From NCBI GenBank assembly GCA_023249275.1, contig JAHFCV010000141.1:1-6199 (forward strand): DNA of 6,199 bases. The letters are read 5' to 3'. The notes under the pieces were generated by a model. The model made no database searches. It was not told the DNA's origin and saw only the letters and a list, made by a program, of their open reading frames with translations. The stretch comes from Candidatus Methanoperedens sp. (GTDB taxonomy: Archaea; Halobacteriota; Methanosarcinia; Methanosarcinales; Methanoperedenaceae). This document shows positions 1 to 4,618 of this stretch, one piece after another. Made by a program: the position numbers and the translations under genes. The stretch's first letter is position 1, and the number at the start of each line of letters is the position of its first letter.

Positions 1-231
1 CCTAATTATATGTCTTAGTTATTTTAAGAATAAAAAATCATTTCGTGAGCGGTTGGCATTATGAAAAGTTAAGAAAATTGCAGAAAGAGGGGGTTTGGCT
101 CATAATGTGTCTAAGTCAGGGTCAATCGTGGGTGGATATTAATTTAAATATCATGCTAAAAATGATTTGGCACATAATTTCTTAGTGCCCCAAATTCATA
201 CTGGTCCCAAATTGTTGATTCTATTCTCTCG

Positions 232-522
232 ATGGATTCCGATGCTTTTGGAGAATACTATAAATTAAAAATAGAAGCGCGCTTAGTAAACGGCTGGAAG
301 CTTCATGTTTGGGAACATGCGACACCGCTACTTCAAAGATATGCATATCATGTATCAAAAGGGTCTCAACTTGTCATCAGGTGGGATAATGCGCCGCACC
401 ACAGGCAAATCAGGACTTTTCCCCATCACAAACATCTCAAGGATGCTATTCTTGAATCGAAAGAAGTAACCATAGAGGAAATTCTGGAAGAACTGGAAAG
501 ACTGATTAAGGATGAGAATTAG
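232..522 (+). CDS. TumE-like toxin (DUF6516 family), possibly 5'-truncated
   Basis: The 96-residue product carries the signature of the DUF6516/TumE family: RWDNAPHH at residues 50-57 and FPHHKH at 63-68, after a strand-rich segment with Y-Y-K-L-K and the W-E-H of residues 27-29, and ending in an acidic helix (about 78-94). Family members are described as toxin partners of toxin-antitoxin pairs; that role is established for the family, not shown here. The first ATG is at 232 with no clear ribosome binding site. The same frame stays open back to 178 and encodes residues (Q-I-V-D-S-I-L-S) that continue the fold plausibly, but offers no ATG, GTG or TTG. So the annotated start may be late, or the 5' end may be frameshifted or decayed. 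No antitoxin gene is visible on either side; the convergent neighbour is a separate PIN-toxin module. Family call is fairly sure; functionality is doubtful. Confidence 0.75.
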   Translation: MDSDAFGEYYKLKIEARLVNGWKLHVWEHATPLLQRYAYHVSKGSQLVIRWDNAPHHRQIRTFPHHKHLKDAILESKEVTIEEILEELERLIKDEN

Positions 523-523
523 A

Positions 524-590
524 TACCTGCGCCCTCTCACCTACATGCACATCACAGAGAACAGGGCGCGGATGTGGGGATAAGTTAATC
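524..590 (+). repeat. Left copy of degenerate direct repeat flanking the TA pair
   Basis: Bases 568-590 match 1402-1424 at 22 of 23 positions (core gcggatgtggggataag). With a 6-base and a 2-base gap the similarity extends left to about 524. The differences fall mostly at third codon positions if read in the frame of the right copy, suggesting a former coding 3' end. A 2-base insertion (gc near 567) breaks that frame here. It ends 2 bases from the vapC-like stop codon. Confidence 0.7.
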
Positions 591-591
591 G

Positions 592-1080
592 TCACGGCTT
601 CCAGACTTTCAGAAAATCAACCCTATCGAAATCAGGGTCATTTGTGGCAATATGTTTTATTCCATAAACTTCGCATGATGCCGCATGAATAGCATCAGAA
701 AATAAAAGATTATACTTATGCGACAATGTTTTTGCATGCTGCAAGACCTCTAACGTGAGGGGCAGAATAACAATAGGGGAGTCAAATATATCATCAAGCG
801 CGCCGTATGCAACTTCACACTCAGAAATCACATTCGGATGCTCTTTAATGAACCGTATGACTTCAACATCCCCATATTTTAGCTTAACTCCCCCTATAAG
901 CAACGTATGGAATAGCTCATTAATCACGGTTGAAGATATAAAACCAATCACGTCGCCCATATTTATTTTTGATAGAAGCGCATCGCAGGTATGTTTGTAG
1001 CGATGCTTCTTTGCTAAAGCGTAAACAAAAATATTGGTATCTACAAAAACCTCAGGCTCAGAAAATTCAACGAGACTCAT
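592..1080 (-). CDS. vapC: PIN-domain ribonuclease, VapC-like toxin
   Basis: This 162-residue protein has the PIN-domain layout: V-D-T-N with Asp14 near the N-terminus, N-E-L with Glu55, S-D-A-I-H-A with Asp129, and T-N-D-P-D-F-D with Asn147, Asp148 and Asp152. These acidic residues bind the divalent metal used for RNA cleavage in the family, and all are present, so the enzyme looks intact. VapC toxins typically cut tRNA or rRNA sites when released from antitoxin; the target here is unknown. I chose the ATG at 1080 because it overlaps the upstream stop as ATGA, the usual arrangement of coupled antitoxin-toxin genes. A GTG at 1089 would add three residues (M-D-R). Length is slightly above the usual 125-145 residues. 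The gene is convergent with the TumE-like gene and its stop lies 2 bases from a direct repeat. Confidence 0.85.
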   Translation of the reverse strand: MSLVEFSEPEVFVDTNIFVYALAKKHRYKHTCDALLSKINMGDVIGFISSTVINELFHTLLIGGVKLKYGDVEVIRFIKEHPNVISECEVAYGALDDIFDSPIVILPLTLEVLQHAKTLSHKYNLLFSDAIHAASCEVYGIKHIATNDPDFDRVDFLKVWKP

Positions 1081-1313
1081 TCTATCCACTGGGATATCTC
1101 ATCGCTTAGTAGTTCATCAATTTCTTCCTCAGGAATATTCATTTCAACATGGAAGAAGCCTTTCTCTTTCTTTTTCGGGACGCTTATTAGCCTATTGCCA
1201 ACTATTCTTATATCTCCATGCTTAATGAACGCTGTAACATCATGCTCGCTTATCGCCATTTTTCTCACTAATACCATTATCTGTTGTTTCGTATATATGC
1301 CTTTAGTTCCCAA
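1077..1313 (-). CDS. Small putative antitoxin upstream of the PIN toxin
   Basis: I do not recognise the family of this 78-residue protein. It ends with an acidic amphipathic segment (about 58-78, I-P-E-E-E-I-D-E-L-L), the kind of C-terminal tail by which VapB antitoxins wrap a PIN toxin. The basic N-terminal half (K-T-K, R-K, K-H, P-K-K-K-E-K) could bind DNA. It precedes the PIN gene with a 4-base ATGA overlap, so the antitoxin role rests on position and charge pattern. The start is uncertain: TTG at 1313 gives 78 residues, ATG at 1277 gives 66 and ATG at 1259 gives 60. None has a convincing ribosome binding site, although a GTGAG stretch lies just before 1259. An in-frame TAA at 1329-1331 limits extension. 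A TATA-like stretch (gcatatatac, near 1290-1300) would favour one of the inner starts. Confidence 0.6.
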   Translation of the reverse strand: MGTKGIYTKQQIMVLVRKMAISEHDVTAFIKHGDIRIVGNRLISVPKKKEKGFFHVEMNIPEEEIDELLSDEISQWIE

Positions 1314-1341
1314 TGCAATCGGCAGGCATTAAACTTCCAGC

Positions 1342-1422
1342 ATGTACATCGACTACTATGCCCCCGGCGGGCTGACCTGCCTGCACGCCACGGACAACAA
1401 GGCGGATGTGGGGATAAGCTAA
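1342..1422 (+). pseudogene. 3' coding remnant inside the right repeat
   Basis: From ATG 1342 to TAA 1420-1422 runs a 26-codon frame ending A-T-D-N-K-A-D-V-G-I-S. The left repeat, after correcting its frame, encodes a related ending (L-T-Y-M-H-I-T-E-N-R-A). Two diverged copies with conservative substitutions suggest that both derive from the 3' end of one protein family, which I cannot name. An in-frame TAA at 1330-1332 means this is not a complete gene. It could also be a tiny real ORF, but no ribosome binding site is seen. Confidence 0.35.
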
Positions 1423-1424
1423 TC
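1354..1424 (+). repeat. Right copy of degenerate direct repeat flanking the TA pair
   Basis: This copy pairs with 524-590. The last 23 bases (1402-1424) differ from 568-590 at one base. Upstream, the copies share the pattern acct-c-tgcac--cac-ga-aaca-gg with scattered substitutions. Together the copies bracket the minus-strand antitoxin and PIN genes, a segment of about 810 bases. They could be duplicated gene ends, recombination scars or element borders; there is no transposase in the window. Confidence 0.7.
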
Positions 1425-1483
1425 AAGGTGTTTTAATTTTATCCCATACTCATACCAAGCGACTTTTACTTTATCGCTGGCTC

Positions 1484-1510
1484 AAAAAAATATTACGAAA
1501 ACAAAAAAAA
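1484..1510 (-). terminator. Oligo-T termination region after rplK
   Basis: Read on the minus strand, an eight-T tract (1510-1503) follows the rplK stop at once, and a second seven-T tract lies at 1490-1484. Archaeal transcription commonly stops at such T-runs without a stem. A short imperfect stem (ccaagcga/tcgctgg, 1455-1480) lies just beyond. Confidence 0.5.
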
Positions 1511-1993
1511 TTACATCGGCTCGGACAAGTCCGAGTCGAATTTTCCGGTATTGATAGCAGTAATGGCTTCCTTGGGTTTTAAGCCCTCAAAAGTCACGCC
1601 AAGCGGAACGCATGAACCTACAATCTCTTTTACTGCATTTTTCAATGACTTTGCAAGAGTATCGCTCTTTTTCATGCGCGCAATCTTGACCGCCTGTTTT
1701 GCGGTAATATTGCCAACAGTCTGTGTATTCGGGGTCCCTGAGCCAGTCTCGATACCTACCTCTTTCTTTATGAGCGCAGATGTCGGCGGGGTTCCCACCT
1801 GAATCGTGAACTGTTTTTTATCATCCACTATTACTTTGACAGGGACTTGCATCCCCTTGAAAGCTGCTGTTTGTTCATTGATCTTGTCTATAATTGCTTT
1901 TACATTTACGCCCAGCGGGCCAAGTGATGGACCCAATGGCGGACCCGGGGTGGCTGAACCGCCGGAAACTAATGCCTCTACAACGCTAACCAT
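1511..1993 (-). CDS. rplK: Large ribosomal subunit protein uL11
   Basis: This 160-residue protein is archaeal uL11 (Rpl11). The N-terminal domain shows the glycine/proline-rich G-G-S-A-T-P-G-P-P-L-G-P motif (residues 11-22), then S-L-G-P-L-G-V-N and the I-D-K-I-N-E-Q-T helix. The C-terminal domain (about 70-145), which in the family binds the GTPase-associated region of 23S rRNA, contains K-Q-A-V-K-I-A-R-M-K and the G-S-C-V-P-L-G-V-T loop. uL11 forms the base of the ribosomal stalk and helps recruit translational GTPases. Length is normal for archaea. The ATG at 1993 follows a good ribosome binding site (GGAG within 2002-2008). It lies 42 bases after spt5, with a perfect palindrome between the two. 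rplA, the P0 gene and rpl12, which commonly follow, are not present in this window. Confidence 0.97.
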   Translation of the reverse strand: MVSVVEALVSGGSATPGPPLGPSLGPLGVNVKAIIDKINEQTAAFKGMQVPVKVIVDDKKQFTIQVGTPPTSALIKKEVGIETGSGTPNTQTVGNITAKQAVKIARMKKSDTLAKSLKNAVKEIVGSCVPLGVTFEGLKPKEAITAINTGKFDSDLSEPM

Positions 1994-2001
1994 TTTTGAT
2001 A

Positions 2002-2008
2002 TCTCCTT
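2002..2008 (-). promoter_or_regulatory. Ribosome binding site of rplK
   Basis: The minus strand reads AAGGAGA, ending 8 bases before the ATG at 1993. It fixes the rplK start and lies only 5 bases beyond the intercistronic palindrome. Confidence 0.8.
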
Positions 2009-2013
2009 AATGT

Positions 2014-2033
2014 CCCCGTATTTAAATACGGGG
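2014..2033. repeat. Perfect 20-bp palindrome between spt5 and rplK
   Basis: The sequence ccccgtatttaaatacgggg is its own reverse complement over 20 bases. In the operon RNA it would form an 8-bp stem with a UUAA loop, 2 bases after the spt5 stop and just upstream of the rplK ribosome binding site. No U-run follows, so it does not look like a terminator. It could be an RNA processing, stability or translational control element, or a DNA-level operator. Confidence 0.85.
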
Positions 2034-2035
2034 TA

Positions 2036-2512
2036 TTATTTCTCTTGTTCTTCACGTTTTAATATTCTTACATTATCGCCGCGAACTGTAACAGGGATGG
2101 GTACCATCGCCTCAAACAGTTCAACTGTAATTTCTTCATGAGTAGAATCAACTCTTTTAACTCTCGCTTTCTCTCCTTTGAAAGGGCCTGAGATAAGTTC
2201 TACTATGCTTCCTTCGGTAATACCGGTTACTGTGAGTTTGGGTATCAGGAAATGTGCAATCTCGGCAAAACTGGACTGACCCTTAATCATCGCACGCGCA
2301 TGCGGCACGTTCCCGACAACCTGATCCACAACTTCAGGGCATGTCGCTTCGACAAGGACATACCCCTTTAACTCATCGGGCGCGAGGACTGCAATAATAC
2401 CAAGGTGTTCCTTTTTTGCCACCTTCTCGATTAGGTTCGCCACCGCTCTTTCCTGGTTCGCTGTTGTCTTGACAACATAGATGGCTGCGTCCGTATTCAC
2501 TTCATTATTCAT
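2036..2512 (-). CDS. spt5: Transcription elongation factor Spt5 (archaeal NusG)
   Basis: The 158-residue product has an NGN domain (about residues 10-90, beginning I-Y-V-V-K-T-T-A-N-Q-E-R) followed by a KOW domain (about 98-150, with I-S-G-P-F-K-G-E-K-A-R-V). This is the normal archaeal Spt5 architecture and length. In the family the NGN domain partners Spt4 and binds the RNA polymerase clamp to increase processivity, while the KOW domain contacts nucleic acid or the ribosome. I prefer the ATG at 2512 because it overlaps the secE stop as ATGA, and GGGATGG just upstream can serve as a weak ribosome binding site. The ATG at 2521 would add M-V-Q. secE upstream and rplK downstream are the conserved archaeal neighbours, so the genes are very probably one transcript. 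Confidence 0.95.
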   Translation of the reverse strand: MNNEVNTDAAIYVVKTTANQERAVANLIEKVAKKEHLGIIAVLAPDELKGYVLVEATCPEVVDQVVGNVPHARAMIKGQSSFAEIAHFLIPKLTVTGITEGSIVELISGPFKGEKARVKRVDSTHEEITVELFEAMVPIPVTVRGDNVRILKREEQEK

Positions 2513-2709
2513 TTGAACCATCCCGGCATTACAGTTATTATTAAATATATGATAAAACCGATAAACCCGACTAAAAGTATACCTGCTCCGGCTACTTTTG
2601 CTATGATGGTAAATTCATCTCTTGTAGGTTTCCTTGTAAGCTTCAGCACACGCAGATATTCGCCGAATCTCAAAGGAATGTTACCAGGCGCTTCTTTATC
2701 TTCAAACAA
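2509..2709 (-). CDS. secE: Preprotein translocase subunit SecE (Sec61 gamma)
   Basis: This 66-residue protein has the archaeal SecE/Sec61-gamma plan: an amphipathic N-terminal helix on the cytoplasmic face with R-V-L-K-L-T-R-K-P-T-R-D-E-F (about 20-33), then one membrane span (about 40-60, rich in I, L, V and G) and a short tail. SecE clamps SecY in the protein-conducting channel. The start is TTG at 2709; the first upstream in-frame codon that could initiate is cut off by a TGA. A strong ribosome binding site (GGATGTGA, 2716-2723) lies 6 bases before the TTG and supports it. The end overlaps spt5 by 4 bases (ATGA). A TATA element lies about 40 bases upstream, so secE appears to be the first gene of this transcript; ftsZ, often its upstream neighbour, is not adjacent. 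Confidence 0.93.
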   Translation of the reverse strand: MFEDKEAPGNIPLRFGEYLRVLKLTRKPTRDEFTIIAKVAGAGILLVGFIGFIIYLIITVMPGWFK

Positions 2710-2715
2710 TATATT

Positions 2716-2723
2716 TCACATCC
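2716..2723 (-). promoter_or_regulatory. Ribosome binding site deciding the TTG start of secE
   Basis: The minus strand reads GGATGTGA, one mismatch from GGAGGTGA, with 6 bases to the TTG at 2709. It is the main evidence for the non-ATG start. Confidence 0.75.
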
Positions 2724-2745
2724 ATGATATTAATGATAGTAATGA

Positions 2746-2757
2746 TTTATATAAAAG
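2746..2757 (-). promoter_or_regulatory. TATA box of the secE-spt5-rplK operon
   Basis: On the minus strand the stretch reads cttttatataaa, a textbook archaeal TATA element. Transcription would be expected to start about 25 bases downstream, near 2725. That leaves a leader of about 15 bases, just enough for the ribosome binding site. Confidence 0.7.
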
Positions 2758-2828
2758 CTATCCCAAAATAATAGCAGTCTATAATTATGCTCAACGTAAA
2801 AATAGTTTTCGATTACAGAGTCCAAATT

Positions 2829-2867
2829 CCGGATTTTTTTTGTATTGTGGCACAGCCAAAAATCCGG
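2829..2867. repeat. Inverted repeat, 10-bp arms
   Basis: ccggattttt (2829-2838) is the exact reverse complement of aaaaatccgg (2858-2867), with 19 bases between. The right arm is itself framed by acagcc/ggctgt (2852-2857 and 2868-2873), giving an alternative smaller stem. The function is unclear; it lies beyond the secE promoter, away from any gene end. Confidence 0.65.
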
Positions 2868-2904
2868 GGCTGTAAAAAAGTTTGGTTTTTGGCATAAAAT
2901 ATTA

Positions 2905-2931
2905 GCCGCGGAGGCGCAGAGACCACAGAGA
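2905..2931 (+). repeat. CACAGAG-rich repeat, copy 1
   Basis: This 27-base unit (containing cagagaccacagag) matches 3013-3039 at 24 of 27 positions, all differences being single bases. An inverted relative lies at 2970-2996. Similar cagagaccacagag-type intergenic repeats are, to my knowledge, seen in other archaeal and bacterial genomes. Confidence 0.75.
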
Positions 2932-2969
2932 TTGGAGTTATGGGGGATGTTCATGAAGCTCATTGCAAC

Positions 2970-2996
2970 GGTCTCTGTGCCTCTGGGTTTCTGTGG
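2970..2996 (-). repeat. CACAGAG-rich repeat, inverted copy
   Basis: The plus strand reads ggtctctgtgcctctggg and then ttctgtgg, the reverse complement of the same cacagag/gaggcacagagacc motif. It can pair imperfectly with 2905-2931 across about 38 bases. Confidence 0.65.
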
Positions 2997-3012
2997 CTGA
3001 TTACGAAAACTT

Positions 3013-3068
3013 GCCACTGAGGCACAGAGACCACAGAGAAATAATAGCTCTGTGCACTCCGTGTCTGG
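3013..3068. repeat. CACAGAG-rich repeat, copy 2 with inverted partial copy
   Basis: Bases 3013-3039 repeat copy 1 in the same orientation. Bases 3049-3066 (ctctgtgcactccgtgtc) run in the opposite sense and can fold back on them. The two halves form a second imperfect hairpin like the one made by 2905-2996. Confidence 0.65.
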
Positions 3069-3069
3069 T

Positions 3070-3125
3070 ATGAAAAAGTCCGTTACCGATGCTTTTTCAT
3101 GTTCTTTTATGAACCGCAGTTCATA
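3070..3125. repeat. Two short perfect inverted repeats
   Basis: atgaaaaag (3070-3078) pairs with ctttttcat (3092-3100), a 9-bp stem with a 13-base loop. tatgaac (3108-3114) pairs with gttcata (3119-3125), a 7-bp stem with a 4-base loop. They lie between the CACAGAG cluster and the histone promoter. Confidence 0.6.
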
Positions 3126-3190
3126 GCAGACTCGGTGGCTATTTTACTTTTTAATTTAACAACACCAAAAGATTTTACGCTCTCAAAAAT

Positions 3191-3207
3191 CCAAAATACT
3201 TATATAC
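3191..3207 (+). promoter_or_regulatory. BRE and TATA box of the histone gene
   Basis: ccaaaatacttatatac combines a BRE-like purine-rich stretch with a clear TATA element. The expected start is near 3230, giving a leader of about 25-30 bases. This strong-looking promoter fits an abundant chromatin protein. Confidence 0.7.
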
Positions 3208-3245
3208 AGTTATTCCCAATTAAATCAATGCTAAATTTTAATCAC

Positions 3246-3251
3246 AGGTGA
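3246..3251 (+). promoter_or_regulatory. Ribosome binding site of the histone gene
   Basis: AGGTGA lies 6 bases before the ATG at 3258. It supports that start, and with it the few extra N-terminal residues compared with HMf histones. Confidence 0.75.
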
Positions 3252-3257
3252 ACAAAA

Positions 3258-3491
3258 ATGGCTATACAGGTTCCTCCAATACTCCCGCTTGCGCCGGTTG
3301 AGCGCATTATCAGAAAGGCGGGAGCTGATAGGGTCAGTGAAGATGCGGGTGTTGAGCTTGCAAAAGTCCTTGAGGATTATGGAATTGAAGTTGCTCGCGA
3401 AGCCATAACGCTGGCAAAACACGCGAAAAGGACAACGGTTAAGGAAGAAGACATCAGGCTTGCGGTGGCAAGGATAAAAAAATCGGGATAA
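3258..3491 (+). CDS. Archaeal histone (HMf family)
   Basis: The 77-residue protein is a single histone fold. From residue 11 (L-A-P-V-E-R-I-I-R-K-A-G-A-D-R-V-S) it aligns without gaps to HMfB. It keeps the Arg equivalent to HMfB Arg10 (Arg16 here), Arg19 (Arg25), Gly16 (Gly22, linked in the family to tight stacking of histone dimers into long fibres), Arg52 (Arg58) and Thr54 (Thr60). HMfB Lys53 is replaced by Thr59 in the L2 DNA-contact loop. An extra hydrophobic/proline N-terminal stretch (A-I-Q-V-P-P-I-L-P) makes it about 6-8 residues longer than typical members; a strong ribosome binding site supports this start. It has its own TATA promoter and is followed after 33 bases by the RNase III gene. 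It wraps and compacts DNA as dimers and larger assemblies. Confidence 0.96.
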   Translation: MAIQVPPILPLAPVERIIRKAGADRVSEDAGVELAKVLEDYGIEVAREAITLAKHAKRTTVKEEDIRLAVARIKKSG

Positions 3492-3524
3492 AGAGAACTT
3501 TCCCTGTGTTTTTGCGGTAATCCA

Positions 3525-3959
3525 ATGACAATTGAAGATACGCTAGGCTATACGTTTTCCAACAAAAATTTATTAAATCGCGCCCTGACAAGAAAAGCCT
3601 ACGCGAACGAGAAAAAACCGCAGAATAAAGAATGTGAAGACCAGGAAATATTCCGGACTCTTGGCGATGCGGTTTTAAAAACGGTACTGGTTGACCTGCT
3701 AATTGCATCGTGTTGTAAGACAAGAGAAGAGATAACAAACAGGAAAATGGAACTTGAGAGTGAAGAAGGGCTTGCAAAGATAAGTCGGGAGCTGCGTATC
3801 GGACCTTTTATTAAACTGGGTGCTGGAGAGATAAAACAGAAAGCGAATGAAAAGCAGTACGTTCTCGCTGAGACGCTTGAAGCATTGATAGGTGCGATTT
3901 ATCTTGACGGGGGATTTGAGGCAGCCAGGGAAACGATTAATAAATGGTTCAAGATTTAA
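3525..3959 (+). CDS. RNase III-domain protein without dsRNA-binding domain
   Basis: This 144-residue protein is a single RNase III domain: L-G-Y-T-F-S-N-K-N-L-L-N-R-A-L-T near the N-terminus, the signature Q-E-I-F-R-T-L-G-D-A-V-L (40-51), and Y-V-L-A-E-T-L-E-A-L-I-G-A-I-Y-L-D (112-128). Aligned by eye to E. coli RNase III, Glu41 (E. coli Glu38), Asp48 (Asp45) and Glu119 (Glu117) are kept. The metal ligand E. coli Glu41 becomes Arg44, and Asp114 becomes Glu116. No double-stranded-RNA-binding domain follows, so length matches stand-alone or Mini-III-like proteins. Activity on dsRNA is therefore uncertain; it could be a divergent nuclease or an RNA-binding relic. The ATG at 3525 follows a weak site (GCGGTAAT). 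It is 33 bases after the histone stop, in the same frame, and 34 bases before the kinase-like gene, so co-transcription is possible. Confidence 0.88.
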   Translation: MTIEDTLGYTFSNKNLLNRALTRKAYANEKKPQNKECEDQEIFRTLGDAVLKTVLVDLLIASCCKTREEITNRKMELESEEGLAKISRELRIGPFIKLGAGEIKQKANEKQYVLAETLEALIGAIYLDGGFEAARETINKWFKI

Positions 3960-3993
3960 TGGGCTTTAATATGATAAAGGTCATAGTAGTATC

Positions 3994-4554
3994 ATGCAGT
4001 TGCGAAAGGTAATCCATATCGGTGGCGTCCTAATACCAATAATTGCCAATTCCATCGGAAAAAGCCAAACAATAGCTCTGGTATTATTGGGTTTTGTTAT
4101 TTTTCTTTTGATCGAAGCTTTGAAACAAAAAATCCCTCAGGGGATTCTTTCCCTCGTTTACAGGGAAAATGAATTGAAAGGTTTTTCCATCGAGCCCCTA
4201 TCGTATTTCATATCTGTTATTTCGCTTCTGTATCTTTCGTTTTTCATCGATGAAAAGATATGCTTTGCAGCTATAGCGATTCTGGCGGCGGGGGACGGTT
4301 TTGCAGGCGTCATCGGGAGAAGATACGGGCGGCACAGGTTCTCCTTTAATAAAAATAAATCGTGGGAAGGCACGCTCTCAGGTTTTATCGTAGCATCGTT
4401 ATCAGGTTTTTATTTCGCAGGCGGGATAGCGCTTATAGGAAGCGTTTTCGGGATGATGGCGGGCGCGGTTAATAAGCATGATAATATCGCTGTTCCGTAT
4501 GCGGCGCTGGTGGCGATGGTTTTAATCCAACATACAAGTTCATTCTTTGGATAA
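3994..4554 (+). CDS. Membrane polyprenol/dolichol kinase-like protein
   Basis: The 186-residue protein is hydrophobic, with about six to seven predicted spans (around 8-21, 26-43, 68-86, 89-108, 127-147, 149-160 and 165-182). It has the marks of the SEC59/DGK1/phytol kinase family: R-K-x-x-H at residues 4-8, then A-A-G-D-G-F-A-G-V-I-G-R-R-Y-G (98-112) and K-S-W-E-G-T (122-127). Family members are CTP-dependent kinases of lipid alcohols such as dolichol, phytol or diacylglycerol. In an archaeon a likely substrate is a polyprenol/dolichol for glycan carriers or geranylgeraniol salvage, but the substrate cannot be read from sequence. The ATG at 3994 has only a weak upstream site (AAAGGT, 3976-3981). 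Right after the stop comes tattttt (4561-4567), a possible T-run terminator; the next gene is convergent. Confidence 0.85.
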   Translation: MQLRKVIHIGGVLIPIIANSIGKSQTIALVLLGFVIFLLIEALKQKIPQGILSLVYRENELKGFSIEPLSYFISVISLLYLSFFIDEKICFAAIAILAAGDGFAGVIGRRYGRHRFSFNKNKSWEGTLSGFIVASLSGFYFAGGIALIGSVFGMMAGAVNKHDNIAVPYAALVAMVLIQHTSSFFG

Positions 4555-4618
4555 TATCGATATTTTTCACACATCTTTTCATGGCGATATATGTAGGAAA
4601 TAGGAATTTAATTAATAC

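Larger units (their letters stand above)
2710..3257. other. Divergent intergenic region, no gene, rich in inverted repeats
   Basis: These 548 bases separate secE (minus) from the histone gene (plus). I find no credible coding sequence; the longest open frame, on the minus strand, mainly reads the CACAGAG-type repeats. From left to right it holds the secE promoter, an inverted repeat (2829-2838 with 2858-2867), the repeat cluster 2905-3068, two short stems (3070-3100 and 3108-3125), and the histone promoter. Confidence 0.8.

Noticed and set aside
45..185. 46-codon frame from GTG 45, and an overlapping frame ending S-I-V-G-G-Y near 142
   Set aside because: Both look faintly protein-like but lack a start signal and any motif I can name. 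At most they are remnants of a gene upstream of the TumE-like gene. Bases 1-231 hold nothing else I can support.
524..1424. Insertion sequence around the TA pair
   Set aside because: The flanking repeats are direct, diverged and coding-like rather than terminal inverted repeats, and no transposase or integrase is present.
1551..2141. Plus-strand frames opposite rplK and spt5 (1551-1802, 1806-2141)
   Set aside because: They are antisense shadows of two firmly identified genes.
2852..2880. Terminator formed by acagcc/ggctgt followed by aaaaaag
   Set aside because: The run after the stem is A on the plus strand, and no gene ends here on either strand.
2730..3017. 95-codon open frame on the minus strand
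   Set aside because: It reads through the CACAGAG repeats and the secE promoter, has no ribosome binding site, and shows composition unlike a conserved protein.
2905..3068. CRISPR array
   Set aside because: There are only two direct copies with 3 mismatches in 27, plus inverted copies, and the spacing is about 80 bases. CRISPR repeats are near-identical, all in one orientation and spaced 30-45 bases.
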